Source: Lacipirellula parvula (GTDB lineage: Bacteria > Planctomycetota > Planctomycetia > Pirellulales > Lacipirellulaceae). Taken from it: a DNA stretch of 64,000 nt. A program made the translations under genes and the position numbers. Below, piece after piece: positions 7,588 to 16,844 of the stretch. Position 1 is the stretch's first letter, and every line of letters starts with the position of its first letter. The stretch lies in assembly GCF_009177095.1 (NCBI RefSeq), contig NZ_AP021861.1, positions 4,632,501 to 4,696,500 on the forward strand, in the 5' to 3' direction. The notes below the pieces were generated by a model that ran no database searches, was not told where the DNA came from, and saw only the letters and a program-made list of their open reading frames with translations.

Positions 7588-10500
7588 TTGACGACGCCCC
7601 GCCTTTCCACCCGCCGCGAACTTGAGCTGATGCAGCAACTGCAGCAGGTCGCTGACAAACGCGCCGGCGAGGAGCGAATCCTGGCGGCCGCAATCAGCGC
7701 GGAACTGGAAACCGCCGAGAAGGAGTTCGAGCAAACGGCGCGGAAGCTGAACGAAGCGTACTCGGCAAAGTCGCGCGTCCTCGAAGAGGAGTATGCGACC
7801 GTTAGCCAAGCGGCGATAGTTGCTCACGACGAAGCGATCCGGCAGGCGGAGACTCGGCACAAAACGGCGCTCAAGGGCAATGACGACCGCCGCAACGCGA
7901 GCCTCGCCGCCGCGGAGCACCATGCCCAAGAGCTGGAGTGGCAAGCGAACACGGTGTTCGAAGCCCACAAAGGGCAACCGCAGCAGCTAGTTGAAGAGAC
8001 GACGAAGCGTCTGCAATCGCGGCGGCGCATTGCCGAAGGCTTGCAACGCGATGCCAACACGCTGCTTGAATTGCGTGAGCAAACGCAAGCGGCGGCCGCG
8101 TTCGACTGGCGCGCCGATCCCGCGACGGAGTTGTTGACGGCCGAGATTCCCGCAGCGGCAACGGCCGACGATCGGTTGCAGCAGACGCTCAACTTACTCA
8201 AACAAGCGGTCCTCGACCTACAGGATCAGAAGCTACCTTCGCTGTTTCTCGAAGGAAAACGCTGGCTCGGTTGGCTCGGCGGAGCGGCCGCGTTCGGAGC
8301 CCTCTTCGGCGTCGTTGTCGGCGCCATCTCTGGGCTCGGGTGGATTATCGGCCTCATTGCCGGGTTGGTGCTGGGCTCGATCGGCGGCGGCGCCCTCGTC
8401 GCGGTCGCCGTGCCGCGCGGACGACGACGTTCGCTGCAGCAGTTCGGCCGCATCCAACGTCTGCTTGAGCAATACCAGCAGTTGGAGCAGACCACGCTCG
8501 TCGAGGCGAAGGCCCACAGCGAGCGTCTCACGCAAGAAAACATCCGCCGCCGCGAACGTGACGTCGCCCACGCTCACGACGAACTCGCAGCAAAGCGGGC
8601 AGAACTTCAGACGGCGCATGCGGCGGAACTCTCGCGAGTTGAAGTCGAAGCCGCCGCAGCAATCGCCGAGATCTCGGCGAAGCGCGATGCCGCGCTCTCG
8701 GCCGCCGAAGCCAAGTACCCGCCGCTCATCGAGCAGGCCGTTGCCGGTCGCTCGCGCGAGGAACGCGAGAACGCTGAGCGTTTCGATGCTCGTCGCGCTG
8801 CGGCGCATGAAAAACAAGCGACCGCTTGGCAGCAAATGGCCGATGCCTGGCAAAGCGGCTTCCGCGCGGTCTCCGACGAACTCGCCGCGATGCAGAATCG
8901 CTGCCGCGAATTGTTCCCCGATTGGTCGACGACCGACCTCGCCGCGTGGCAACGCCCCACAGAGCCGCCGGAAGCGATTCCCTTCGGCCTGTGTCCGCTG
9001 CCGCTGCAGGCGGTGAAGCATGGCGTGCCGGACGATCCGCGACTCGATCCAGGCGTGCGACGGCTCGTGCTGCCGGCGACGATGCCGCTCAAAGAACAAC
9101 CGCGGATGGTGATCACCGCCGACGGGGCAGGGCGCCGCGCGGCCGCCGAGGTGCTGCAGCTGATGATGCTGCGGTTCCTCACGTCCATGCCTGCCGGCAA
9201 GCTGCGGTTCACGATCATCGATCCCGCCGGCCTCGGCGAGAACTTCGCCGCGTTCATGCACCTGGCCGACTACGACGAGCAACTCGTCGCCGCGCGAATC
9301 CTCACCGACTACAAGCAGATCGACGAACGGCTCGGGATCATCAGTCAGCACATGGAAAAAGTGCTGCAGAAGTACCTCCGCAACGAGTTCGCCACGATCC
9401 ACGAATACAACGAAAGCGCCGGCGAAGTTGCCGAGCCGTACCATGTAATCGTCGCTGCCAACTTCCCGCACGGGTTCTCCGACTCGGCGGCGCGCAAGCT
9501 CGTTTCGATCTCGCAGAGCGGTCCGCGGTGCGGGGTCTTCACGCTGCTGAGCATCGACACGGATGTGAAACTGCCGCATGAGTTCCGGCTGCAGCCGCTC
9601 CTCGACGACGCGGTCCACCTGCAGTGGCTCGATAACCGGCTCGTCTGGAAATACCCGCTGTTCGAGAAGCTGCCGCTCGAACTTGACCGGATGCCGCAGG
9701 CCGAGGAGCTGAACCACCTGCTGCGAATTGCCGGCGAGCAGTCGCGCAAGGCGAGTCGCGTCGAGGTGCCGTTCTCGATGGTGGCGCCGCCGCCCGACCG
9801 GCTGTGGGAGGAAGACAGCTCGCGGGAGCTGGTCGTCCCCATGGGTCGAGCCGGCGCGAAGGAATTGCAGTCGCTCCGCTTCGGCGTCGGCACGTCGCAG
9901 CACGCTCTCATCTCCGGCAAAACCGGTTCGGGTAAGTCGACGCTGCTGCACGCCCTCATCACAAACGTCGCGCTCCATTACGCTCCCGATCAGGTCGAGC
10001 TGTACCTTGTCGACTTTAAGAAGGGCGTGGAATTCAAGGCGTACGCCAACGGACGCTTGCCGCATGCCCGCGTGATCGCCATCGAGAGCGAGCGGGAGTT
10101 CGGCGTGAGCGTACTGGAACGGCTCGACGCCGAACTGCGGCGCCGCGGCGAACTGTTCCGCTCGTACGCCGTGCAAGACCTTGGCGGCTTCCGGCGTGCG
10201 GCGCCCGAGATCCCGATGCCGCGGACGATGCTCATCGTCGACGAGTTCCAGGAACTGTTCGTCGCCGACGACAAACTGGCCCAAGATGCGGCGCTGTTGC
10301 TCGATCGTCTCGTGCGGCAAGGTCGTGCGTTCGGTATCCATGTAATGCTCGGTTCGCAGACGCTCGCCGGCGCCTACTCGCTGGCCCGCAGTACGCTGGG
10401 GCAGATGGCCGTTCGCATCGCGCTCGAATGCAGCGAAGCTGATGCGCACCTCATCCTCAGCGATGAAAACACCGCCGCCCGCCTGCTCAATCGCCCGGGC

Positions 10501-11526
10501 GAGGCGATCTACAACGATCAAAACGGCCTCGTCGCCGGGAACCATCCGTTCCAAGTGGTGTGGCTCCCCGATCCGCAGCGGCAGGCCTACCTCGCCGCGC
10601 TGTTGGCGCAGCCGACGCCGCGGATGCCAACCGACGAGCCGACCATCGTGTTCGAAGGAAACATTCCCGCGAACCCGTTCGACAATCCCGACATGGTCGC
10701 GGCGATCAGCCACCCCGAGCGAACGACGCACCTTGAGCCAACGCTGTGGCTTGGTTCGGCGGTTCGCATCGAGCCCTCAACGCATCTCGTTCTACGCCGG
10801 CAAGGAGGTCACAATCTGATCGTCATCGGCCAAGACGAAGAGATGGCCGCCGGCGTGTTGGCGAACATCGTCATCGCTCTCGCCGCGCAACATGGCGAGG
10901 CTGGCGCCCGGTTCACGATCCTCGACGGCACGCGGCCCGAGTCGCACGTCCCCGGCATGTGGAATAACGTCGCTGCCGCGGTCGGCGACGCGGTGGAAGT
11001 TGTGCCGCCGCGCGGCGCGGCCGCCGCGATCCACGCGCTCGCCGACGAAGTGAAACGTCGCGGCGAATCGCCCGAAGAACGCTATCCTTCGCTCTACCTG
11101 ATCATTTACGACCTCGCGCAGATCCGCGACCTGCGGCAGACCGAGGACGATTTTAGTTTCTCGTTCAGCAAAGACAAAAACGCCCCGCCAGCGCCCGATC
11201 GACGATTCCGCGAGATCCTCAAAGAGGGGCCCGTCGTCGGCGTGCATGTGCTCCTCTGGTGCGAATCGTACAACTCGCTCACCCGCGCGGTCGATCGGCT
11301 GTCGCTCCGCGAAGTGGAGTTCCGTGTTGCGATGCAAATGAGCGGCGCCGACTCGACCAGCCTCATCGACTCGCCAGCGGCGACGCTGCTGGGCGCGAAT
11401 CGCGCGCTGCTCTATCGCGACGACATCGGCACGCAAACCAAGTTCCGCCCCTACGGCCCGCCGACCGAGGAATGGCTGGCGTGGGTCGCCGAAAAAACAA
11501 AACCGCGATCGGCGCTCGCGGAATAG
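7588..11526 (+). CDS. membrane-anchored triple FtsK/SpoIIIE-type ATPase, EccC/EssC-like
   Basis: This 1312-residue protein begins at TTG 7588; ATG 7630, 14 codons later, is an alternative, and neither has a clear ribosome site. Residues 1-220 form a long coiled coil. About 226-274 is a Gly/Ala-rich hydrophobic block long enough for two membrane spans, and 280-440 is a second coiled coil. Three tandem P-loop-type domains follow. Domain 1 (about 490-690) is degenerate (ADGAGRR at 511-518, YHVIVAANF at 618). Domain 2 (about 740-1010) is canonical, with Walker A GKTGSGKST (Lys783) and Walker B LIVDEF (Asp885, Glu886). Domain 3 (about 1040-1290) is degenerate (GQDEEMAAG at 1081, IIYDLAQ near 1170). 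This is the layout of type VII secretion motor ATPases. With the three small upstream genes it suggests export of WXG100-like proteins across the inner membrane. The EccB/D/E or EsaA/EssB parts were not seen. Confidence 0.85.
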   Translation: MTTPRLSTRRELELMQQLQQVADKRAGEERILAAAISAELETAEKEFEQTARKLNEAYSAKSRVLEEEYATVSQAAIVAHDEAIRQAETRHKTALKGNDDRRNASLAAAEHHAQELEWQANTVFEAHKGQPQQLVEETTKRLQSRRRIAEGLQRDANTLLELREQTQAAAAFDWRADPATELLTAEIPAAATADDRLQQTLNLLKQAVLDLQDQKLPSLFLEGKRWLGWLGGAAAFGALFGVVVGAISGLGWIIGLIAGLVLGSIGGGALVAVAVPRGRRRSLQQFGRIQRLLEQYQQLEQTTLVEAKAHSERLTQENIRRRERDVAHAHDELAAKRAELQTAHAAELSRVEVEAAAAIAEISAKRDAALSAAEAKYPPLIEQAVAGRSREERENAERFDARRAAAHEKQATAWQQMADAWQSGFRAVSDELAAMQNRCRELFPDWSTTDLAAWQRPTEPPEAIPFGLCPLPLQAVKHGVPDDPRLDPGVRRLVLPATMPLKEQPRMVITADGAGRRAAAEVLQLMMLRFLTSMPAGKLRFTIIDPAGLGENFAAFMHLADYDEQLVAARILTDYKQIDERLGIISQHMEKVLQKYLRNEFATIHEYNESAGEVAEPYHVIVAANFPHGFSDSAARKLVSISQSGPRCGVFTLLSIDTDVKLPHEFRLQPLLDDAVHLQWLDNRLVWKYPLFEKLPLELDRMPQAEELNHLLRIAGEQSRKASRVEVPFSMVAPPPDRLWEEDSSRELVVPMGRAGAKELQSLRFGVGTSQHALISGKTGSGKSTLLHALITNVALHYAPDQVELYLVDFKKGVEFKAYANGRLPHARVIAIESEREFGVSVLERLDAELRRRGELFRSYAVQDLGGFRRAAPEIPMPRTMLIVDEFQELFVADDKLAQDAALLLDRLVRQGRAFGIHVMLGSQTLAGAYSLARSTLGQMAVRIALECSEADAHLILSDENTAARLLNRPGEAIYNDQNGLVAGNHPFQVVWLPDPQRQAYLAALLAQPTPRMPTDEPTIVFEGNIPANPFDNPDMVAAISHPERTTHLEPTLWLGSAVRIEPSTHLVLRRQGGHNLIVIGQDEEMAAGVLANIVIALAAQHGEAGARFTILDGTRPESHVPGMWNNVAAAVGDAVEVVPPRGAAAAIHALADEVKRRGESPEERYPSLYLIIYDLAQIRDLRQTEDDFSFSFSKDKNAPPAPDRRFREILKEGPVVGVHVLLWCESYNSLTRAVDRLSLREVEFRVAMQMSGADSTSLIDSPAATLLGANRALLYRDDIGTQTKFRPYGPPTEEWLAWVAEKTKPRSALAE

Positions 11527-11542
11527 TCTTTGCCAAGTAGCC

Positions 11543-11559
11543 GCGGGTCAACGACCCGC
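11543..11559. terminator. short hairpin after the ATPase gene
   Basis: Inverted repeat gcgggt-caacg-acccgc lies 16 bp after the stop within a REP-like context (agccgcgggtcaacgacccg). There is no T-run, so termination is only possible. Confidence 0.4.
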
Positions 11560-11650
11560 CGGAGCAAGTTCGCCTGAGGGCTCGCCTCAACTTAACTCCG
11601 CATGGCCACGACTGAGTACAGCCGAGGCCATGCCACCATTGATGACCACA

Positions 11651-12091
11651 CTACTCGCTAGCGAACTTCAACAACCGCAACGTCTTCTCATCCTTCTCCC
11701 CTCGATAGTACTTCTCTAATAGTCGCTCAAAAACCGATCCCGGCGGCGACGCCTCGGCGAACAGCGTCGCGCACGATCGGAGTTTGAGGTCATCGGGCGT
11801 CCCAAACACGGCACGGGCAGATGAACTGTTCACGCTGAGCGCTGCTTCGGCGACTTCGATCAGCCGCGTGTTGAGCGTCGGATGCGCGAGGTAAGCCCGC
11901 GCTTCGTCGAGATTCGTGATCGCGTAGCGCTCGGCCATTGGGCTGAACCCGAGGCCGTCGAGTTGGGGGAAGATGAACCACATCCAATGCGTCTCCTTAC
12001 GACCGGCGCGGATCTCGGCCAAGGCCCGCGCGTAGACGTGCTCTTGGGCGTCGAGGAAACGCTGCAGGTTGAAGGAGTCGGCGGAGTGCAT
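11651..12091 (-). CDS. DUF1810 family protein
   Basis: This 146-residue cytoplasmic protein starts at ATG 12091. It matches the DUF1810 (calpastatin-like) family in length and in its conserved pattern: FLDAQEHVYARAL, then THWMWFIFPQLDGLG, AERYAI, EARAYLAHP, and a C-terminal FxRLLEKYYRGEKDEKTL. No biochemical function is established for this family that I can rely on. It stands alone, convergent with the ATPase gene, with no operon partner visible. There is no signal peptide or membrane span. Confidence 0.9.
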   Translation of the reverse strand: MHSADSFNLQRFLDAQEHVYARALAEIRAGRKETHWMWFIFPQLDGLGFSPMAERYAITNLDEARAYLAHPTLNTRLIEVAEAALSVNSSSARAVFGTPDDLKLRSCATLFAEASPPGSVFERLLEKYYRGEKDEKTLRLLKFASE

Positions 12092-12294
12092 GTTTGGTCG
12101 GAGGTTAGGAAACGCTTAATCCGTCTGCTGACGTCGTTCTCTTTGCTTCACACTGAATTGCCAACGACGCCTAGAGAATGCGGCAATGCTTAACAGCGAA
12201 TTGCCTTGGATTGCTCGCGCTAATTCGCGAGATTCGCAGCCTGTCCTTACTTCCATCTTTCCTTCGCGCTCTTGGTTCCTTATCGGTTAGTCTT

Positions 12295-12855
12295 TTAATC
12301 TCTGTGCCAGAGCGACTCGGGCGTCGTGGCGCCTTCGAGCGCGCGGGCGATGAGGGCGGTGCGTTCGAGGGCTTCGCGGAGGGGGGCGGACCAGGGGCCC
12401 GTTTGGGCGCGCTGCCAGGCGGTGCGGGCCATGTCGATTGCCGGGTCGTCGCCATCGGCGAGCGGGTCGGCAGGCAGGCGATCATAGTACGCGCGGAACA
12501 TCGTCGTCGATGCAAAAAACTCGCGGAGGCCATGCTGGTCGGCGAGCGCCGCCTGCAACCGCAGGCAGGCGTGTTCGTGGACCCGTTTGGCTGGATTGAA
12601 ATTGTCGAGTCCCCAGTCGGGCAAGCTCAAACAGTCAGGCCCTTCGCAGAGGGCGTGGCAGGTCTCGTGCAAAATCATCTGGGCGAGCGAATCGTCGGGA
12701 TCGAGCGTCTCGGGGGTGCCGATCGCGAGCACGCCGGCGCCATTCCACGACGCGTTCACCTCGGCGCTGCGGACGACTTGGATTCCCATCTGAGCGGCGG
12801 CGTAGGTCCAGACGAGGTCGAGCGGATCGGCGTAGCTTTTGGTGATCTTTCGCAC
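12295..12855 (-). CDS. HExxH-like protein, possible metallopeptidase-fold
   Basis: The protein has 186 residues from GTG 12855; no ATG exists in a plausible position and the start is uncertain. It carries MILHETCHALCEGPDCL around residues 55-75, an HExxH-type zinc site followed by cysteines, then NPAKRVHEHACLRLQ and an Ala/Leu-rich helical C-terminus ending LWHRD. This suggests a zinc-dependent hydrolase fold, but the third ligand is not clear and the sequence gives no substrate. The frame stays open far upstream (to 14886), but that extension lies antisense to the porin gene and is rejected. It is divergent from the porin at 13051. Confidence 0.65.
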   Translation of the reverse strand: MRKITKSYADPLDLVWTYAAAQMGIQVVRSAEVNASWNGAGVLAIGTPETLDPDDSLAQMILHETCHALCEGPDCLSLPDWGLDNFNPAKRVHEHACLRLQAALADQHGLREFFASTTMFRAYYDRLPADPLADGDDPAIDMARTAWQRAQTGPWSAPLREALERTALIARALEGATTPESLWHRD

Positions 12856-13050
12856 TGGATTGCGTTCGTTCCCTGGAGTGGCTGCAGCAGTATGAAGTGT
12901 AAATGCTGAGGCCGGGCCACGACAGCCGGCCCCGCTGTAACCGTTACCACCCCTCCCGTCGGCAAAAGCTGCAAAACGCTCATCCGGCCGGCGGTTCGCG
13001 ACGATCGAGCCTGTTGGAGAAATCGTCTTCGATCCACTGGAGTACGGGCG

Positions 13051-14427
13051 GTGTCGATCTTTCACAAGCGTGCCGTGGGAGGATGGTGTGCGGCGCTGAG
13101 CCTGGCGATCGGCCCGGCCGGGCGCGCGGACGAAGTCGCGACCACCTCCGCCGCTGCCGAGGTGTCGGCAATCAGCCGTTCGTGGGCGAGCGAGAACGCC
13201 AGCGTCGTCGACTATCGCGAAGCTGCGCCCTCTCCGTACGCGCTCTGCGCGCAGGGCGGCGGCTCGTCTCTCATGGAAGAGATGGAAGCCGTCATGAAGC
13301 GGATGGCGGATTCGGGCGTCGTCTACCACATCATCACGCCGCAGTTCTACCAGGGCGTCGCCGGCGGCGGGCGCGATCGCGGCTTCGAATATGGCGGCAA
13401 GGTCGATCAGTACCTCATCCTCGACGGCGGCAAGTTGCTCGGCGTCGAGGGGTTCGGCGTGACGACGCACGTCGAAACGCGTTACGGGCAAGACGTCAAC
13501 GCCGAAGCGGTCGGCATGGCGCCGGTGAACGTCGCGATGCTCTACCCAAACGCCGGCGAGCATGACACGGCGATCACGGGTCTCACGCTCACGCAATACC
13601 TCTCGGAAGATTGGCAAGTCTCCGCGGGCAAAGTAAATGCGCTCGACATGTTCTACGCCCTCTACCCGCAGACGGGCCGCGGCGTGAACGGGTTCATGAA
13701 CGCGAGCGCGATCATCCCGCTGGGCGTCGGGCGCGTCGTGCCGCTGTCGTTCATGGGGGCCGGCATCACGAAGTTCGTCGACGGCCGGCCGACGTTCGCG
13801 GTGATGGCGTTCGACAATCAAGACGTCACCACCACCAGCGGCTTCGACGACATGTTCGACAACGGCGCCAACATCATGGCGACGTACCGTTACTACACCA
13901 TGTTTGGCGGGCTGCCTGGTTCGCACATGGCGGGCGGCATTTGGGCCACGGGCGAATACGTCTCGTACGATCCGCTCAGCTTCGTCATCATCCCAGGGCA
14001 GGGGGTCGGGGCCGTGAAGCAGCACGGCGCCTACTCGCTCATCTACATCGGCGAGCAGACGTTGTGGACCGACGGAGCAAAGGATGGCCGCAACGTCGGC
14101 TTCTTGACGCAGTGGTGCCTCGCGGAGGAAGAGACGAGCCCGTTCGCGTGGACGTGCAACGCAGCGATTCAAACGAAGGGGCTGAGTCGGTCGCGGCCGA
14201 ACGACGCGATCGGCGTCGGCTATTTTCATTCGGGGCTGAGCAACGATTTTGTGAACAGTCTCAGCCCGGTGTTTGATTTGCGCGACGTGAACGGCGTCGA
14301 ACTCTACTACAACATGTCGCTGGCGCCTTGCTTTAACGTGACGACTGATTTGCAAGTCATCGAACCGGCGGAAACGCAGTACGACACGGCGGTTGTTGCG
14401 GGCTTGCGGGCGGTGCTGCAGCTCTAA
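13051..14427 (+). CDS. OprB-type carbohydrate porin
   Basis: This 458-residue protein starts at GTG 13051, with GGAG (13039-13042) 8 nt upstream. A signal peptide (about residues 1-26, ending around GPAGRADE) is followed by a long barrel-like series of short strands. These include YGGKVDQYLILDGGKL, LTQYLSEDWQVSAGKVNALD and GLSNDFVNSLSP. The YF.SG / aromatic C-terminal pattern and the internal VSAGK.N..D motif match the OprB carbohydrate-selective porin family of outer-membrane proteins. It likely forms an outer-membrane pore for sugars; selectivity cannot be read from sequence. No sugar-uptake genes are adjacent. Confidence 0.8.
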   Translation: MSIFHKRAVGGWCAALSLAIGPAGRADEVATTSAAAEVSAISRSWASENASVVDYREAAPSPYALCAQGGGSSLMEEMEAVMKRMADSGVVYHIITPQFYQGVAGGGRDRGFEYGGKVDQYLILDGGKLLGVEGFGVTTHVETRYGQDVNAEAVGMAPVNVAMLYPNAGEHDTAITGLTLTQYLSEDWQVSAGKVNALDMFYALYPQTGRGVNGFMNASAIIPLGVGRVVPLSFMGAGITKFVDGRPTFAVMAFDNQDVTTTSGFDDMFDNGANIMATYRYYTMFGGLPGSHMAGGIWATGEYVSYDPLSFVIIPGQGVGAVKQHGAYSLIYIGEQTLWTDGAKDGRNVGFLTQWCLAEEETSPFAWTCNAAIQTKGLSRSRPNDAIGVGYFHSGLSNDFVNSLSPVFDLRDVNGVELYYNMSLAPCFNVTTDLQVIEPAETQYDTAVVAGLRAVLQL

Positions 14428-14479
14428 TTGTGGCTTCTGATGTTGCGCGGCGGCGATGTTTGTTGGTCGCGGCGAGCGC

Positions 14480-14608
14480 TGTCGCAAATCGAGATTTTGT
14501 CGCGAGTGGCATTTTGTCGCGGATGCGATTTTTGGCGACAGAATTCGTAAGTTGCTTTGGCTCTTGTGGTTGTGAATTGTTGGTTGGCGACAGAATGCTT
14601 TTTGTCGC
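14480..14608. repeat. cluster of six TGTCGC / GCGACA motifs
   Basis: TGTCGC occurs at 14480, 14498, 14515 and 14603, and its complement GCGACA at 14535 and 14587, mostly in the context ttttgtcgc or ggcgacagaat. The block lies just after the porin stop in a 1-kb stretch with no supported gene (14428-15494). Confidence 0.6.
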
Positions 14609-15170
14609 GTCATGATTGGTGCTCGTGAGGCGGTGATTCTCGTTTTGAGCCGAGTCGGTTGCTGGCCGGCGGACTTCTGCGACCTAGTTACGGTTCCTCT
14701 GGGTGGCATGTCGTCTCGCGAGCGTCGACATGCTGAATCCTCGTGGCGACCAACAACTGGGCGCAACATGCCGACGCGTGGTGACGGCATGGGGCCCGCT
14801 CGAACCTCTAGTCGGCGCGGCGTCTCCCTCGACAATTTCACCATAGCAAAGATGCGAGGGGGCTTCAGCGCCCTATTTTCTGCCACCCCTGGATGGTCGG
14901 CTTATTCGCTATTCTTAATCTCAAGAGCGATATTTGAGCGAGTAGCATCTTCTCCCGGAGGGAGATTCGAAAAAAGCCCAGCAGTTCACTGCTGGGTGGT
15001 GGCTCCCTCGCCGGGAGCGGTGCCCCGGACGGACAATTGCACGCTCCGCGGTTCAGCCGTCCCTACGGGACTTTGATGGTTGATTTGGCCATTCTCCAAC
15101 AGGCAACGAGATGATGCATTGACTGGCGGCCTGGATTGCTGGCTGTGTTGGCCCTGGAGGGGCCGAGTGA

Positions 15171-15330
15171 TGTAGCCAGGGGCGCGAGCCCCTGGTCTCT
15201 GGGCCGAACAGATGGCTTAGCCCCGTGAGGGGCGACACTATTCGTCATCGCGGTGGGGAATTGTGCCGCCCCTCACGGGGCTTTAGATTCCCTGGGTGCT
15301 TCGAACCAGGGGCTGACGCCCCTGGCTACA
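15171..15330. repeat. 160-bp nested palindromic repeat
   Basis: Outer arms (15171-15196 and 15305-15330, tgtagccagggg...) are inverted copies with few mismatches. Inner arms (15219-15234 and 15267-15282, agccccgtgaggggcg) are perfect. Each outer arm is itself a hairpin. No coding function is supported, and it looks like a planctomycete dispersed repeat. Confidence 0.75.
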
Positions 15331-15494
15331 ACATGCCGCCCCCGTTGGGGGCTGGAAACCAATGCGTCGTCCTGTGAACTGCTGGGCTATCGTCGGCCGT
15401 CCTGCTGGGACGCATTCTTGCGATCGATTGCTTATGTGCGTCGCTCACCCTGAGCAAATCGTTTCGGGGTGGAGCGTGGTTTAGCATTCCGCCG

Positions 15495-16037
15495 CTATCT
15501 CAAAAGAAAGACCGCTCCTAAATGCAAGCACAGTTCTTGGACAAGAGCGTAGTCTTCGTCGTTGATTGCATCGCTGGCCCACGCGACGACTGCCAGAAAG
15601 GGGCGATTGCAGAAATGGCGTATCTCATCAAAGGCGTCGACTGAGTGACTTCCTAATAACGACATACTACTGCGTCTTACCGATGCAATGAACGTATCCA
15701 TAACGCTGTTGTCAGCGACGACATCCACTCCTAGGAGGAGCAGTGCCGAGGCGGCCAAGCTTTCATTGACGTAGAAGGAGGCAATGGCCGCGCTGCTCGC
15801 TGACGTAAATTGCAGCGACACATGCCGCAATCCGCCTTCCAGCGGAGAGCTGAACGCTTCTCCCTGCTTGCATAGAAAATCAGAGAGAATCGAAACTAAG
15901 TCGGGCGAAAACCGCGATTCATCCCAAAAGCCGCTCCCCTCGCAACCGCCGTCCATTGCGAATGCCGCAACTTCAAAGCTCCGTTGTTTAATGTTCATGT
16001 CCCACTCGATGCGCACAGGACTTCGCTCATTATTCAA
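15495..16037 (-). CDS. hypothetical protein (180 aa)
   Basis: The frame opens at TTG 16037; an internal ATG (MNIKQRSFEVAAFAMDGG) 13 codons in is an equally good start, and neither has a clear ribosome site. The protein is soluble, with alternating strands and helices (FEVAAFAM, HVSLQFTS, IASFYVNESLAASALLLLGVDVV) and a Leu-rich C-terminus. I do not recognise the family. Composition and lack of repeats argue that it is coding. It is flanked on both sides by large palindromic intergenic repeats, so it is a single isolated gene. Confidence 0.55.
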   Translation of the reverse strand: MNNERSPVRIEWDMNIKQRSFEVAAFAMDGGCEGSGFWDESRFSPDLVSILSDFLCKQGEAFSSPLEGGLRHVSLQFTSASSAAIASFYVNESLAASALLLLGVDVVADNSVMDTFIASVRRSSMSLLGSHSVDAFDEIRHFCNRPFLAVVAWASDAINDEDYALVQELCLHLGAVFLLR

Positions 16038-16446
16038 GAACGGGAACTAAACAAGACTCTCTGCTTGGCTGAATTTGATTCACGCGATGCGAAGCCACCC
16101 GAAGTGCGACTGAATCGAGGATCTATGCGCTGCGAACTCGCATGAATGCGCTGCAACGGAGTCTAGTTCACGAGCCGCCTCCATGCCAGCAGCATCGCCA
16201 GGCAAGAGTTTTCTAGACAAGCAGAGGGGCGCCAAATCTGCAACTCAACGTTACATCGGTGAACAAAACACGCCCGTAATTCACCCTAGCAAAGCAGCGA
16301 CGATCGATAAGGCGACACATTCTCTCAATGGCACGGGCATGCTTCACGCTACGCACTTGCCAGCGACCGCTTCTGCATGCGGACGCTGAGAGACGACATG
16401 CCACCCGTCGTGGCCGCCTTGGCATTTCGAATCCCAGCGGGATTCA

Positions 16447-16634
16447 ATCATCCAGCCCTGGGTTAATTGCGGAGGCAATCTACCCAGGGTTTGGCCATCG
16501 CGGTTCGCCCCAACCCTGCAGGGGTTGAATCGTTCGGTTGCCGTTGAGGCGCTGCAACCCCTGCAGGGTTGGCAATGATGGTCGCCGTGTTCCCGGGGTA
16601 GATCGCTGGCGCGATCAACCCCGGGCTGGATGAT
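16447..16634. repeat. 188-bp nested inverted repeat
   Basis: Outer arms (16447-16489 and 16592-16634, atcatccagccc...) match imperfectly in inverted orientation. Inner arms (16510-16527 and 16555-16572) are a perfect 18-bp pair built on ccctgcagggg. The rest of 16038-16844 shows no supported gene. Confidence 0.7.
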
Positions 16635-16844
16635 GGAACGCCGGTGGCGTTCCTTGTGATTCGCAGTTCGACGTGGCTGAGCGGCCTGATTTCACGCTGG
16701 CTTAGGCCGCCACACACTCGTTTCCGGCCACTTCAGGCCATGCGTCTGCGTGCCGCTCGACGCTGATCCGTGACCTACATTTGAGCACACTCGATGTGAC
16801 TCATAGTCCGTGGACTCATGGGCTACCTCTATTAGGTTATCTGT

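Noticed and set aside
8233-10731. An 832-codon minus-strand frame inside the ATPase gene
   Set aside because: It is an antisense frame of the high-GC ATPase gene, His/Arg-rich without any domain; the plus-strand ATPase motifs are decisive.
12295-14886. An 863-codon minus-strand frame
   Set aside because: Most of it lies antisense to the well-supported porin gene and is a GC-skew shadow; only the 3' 186 codons look like protein.
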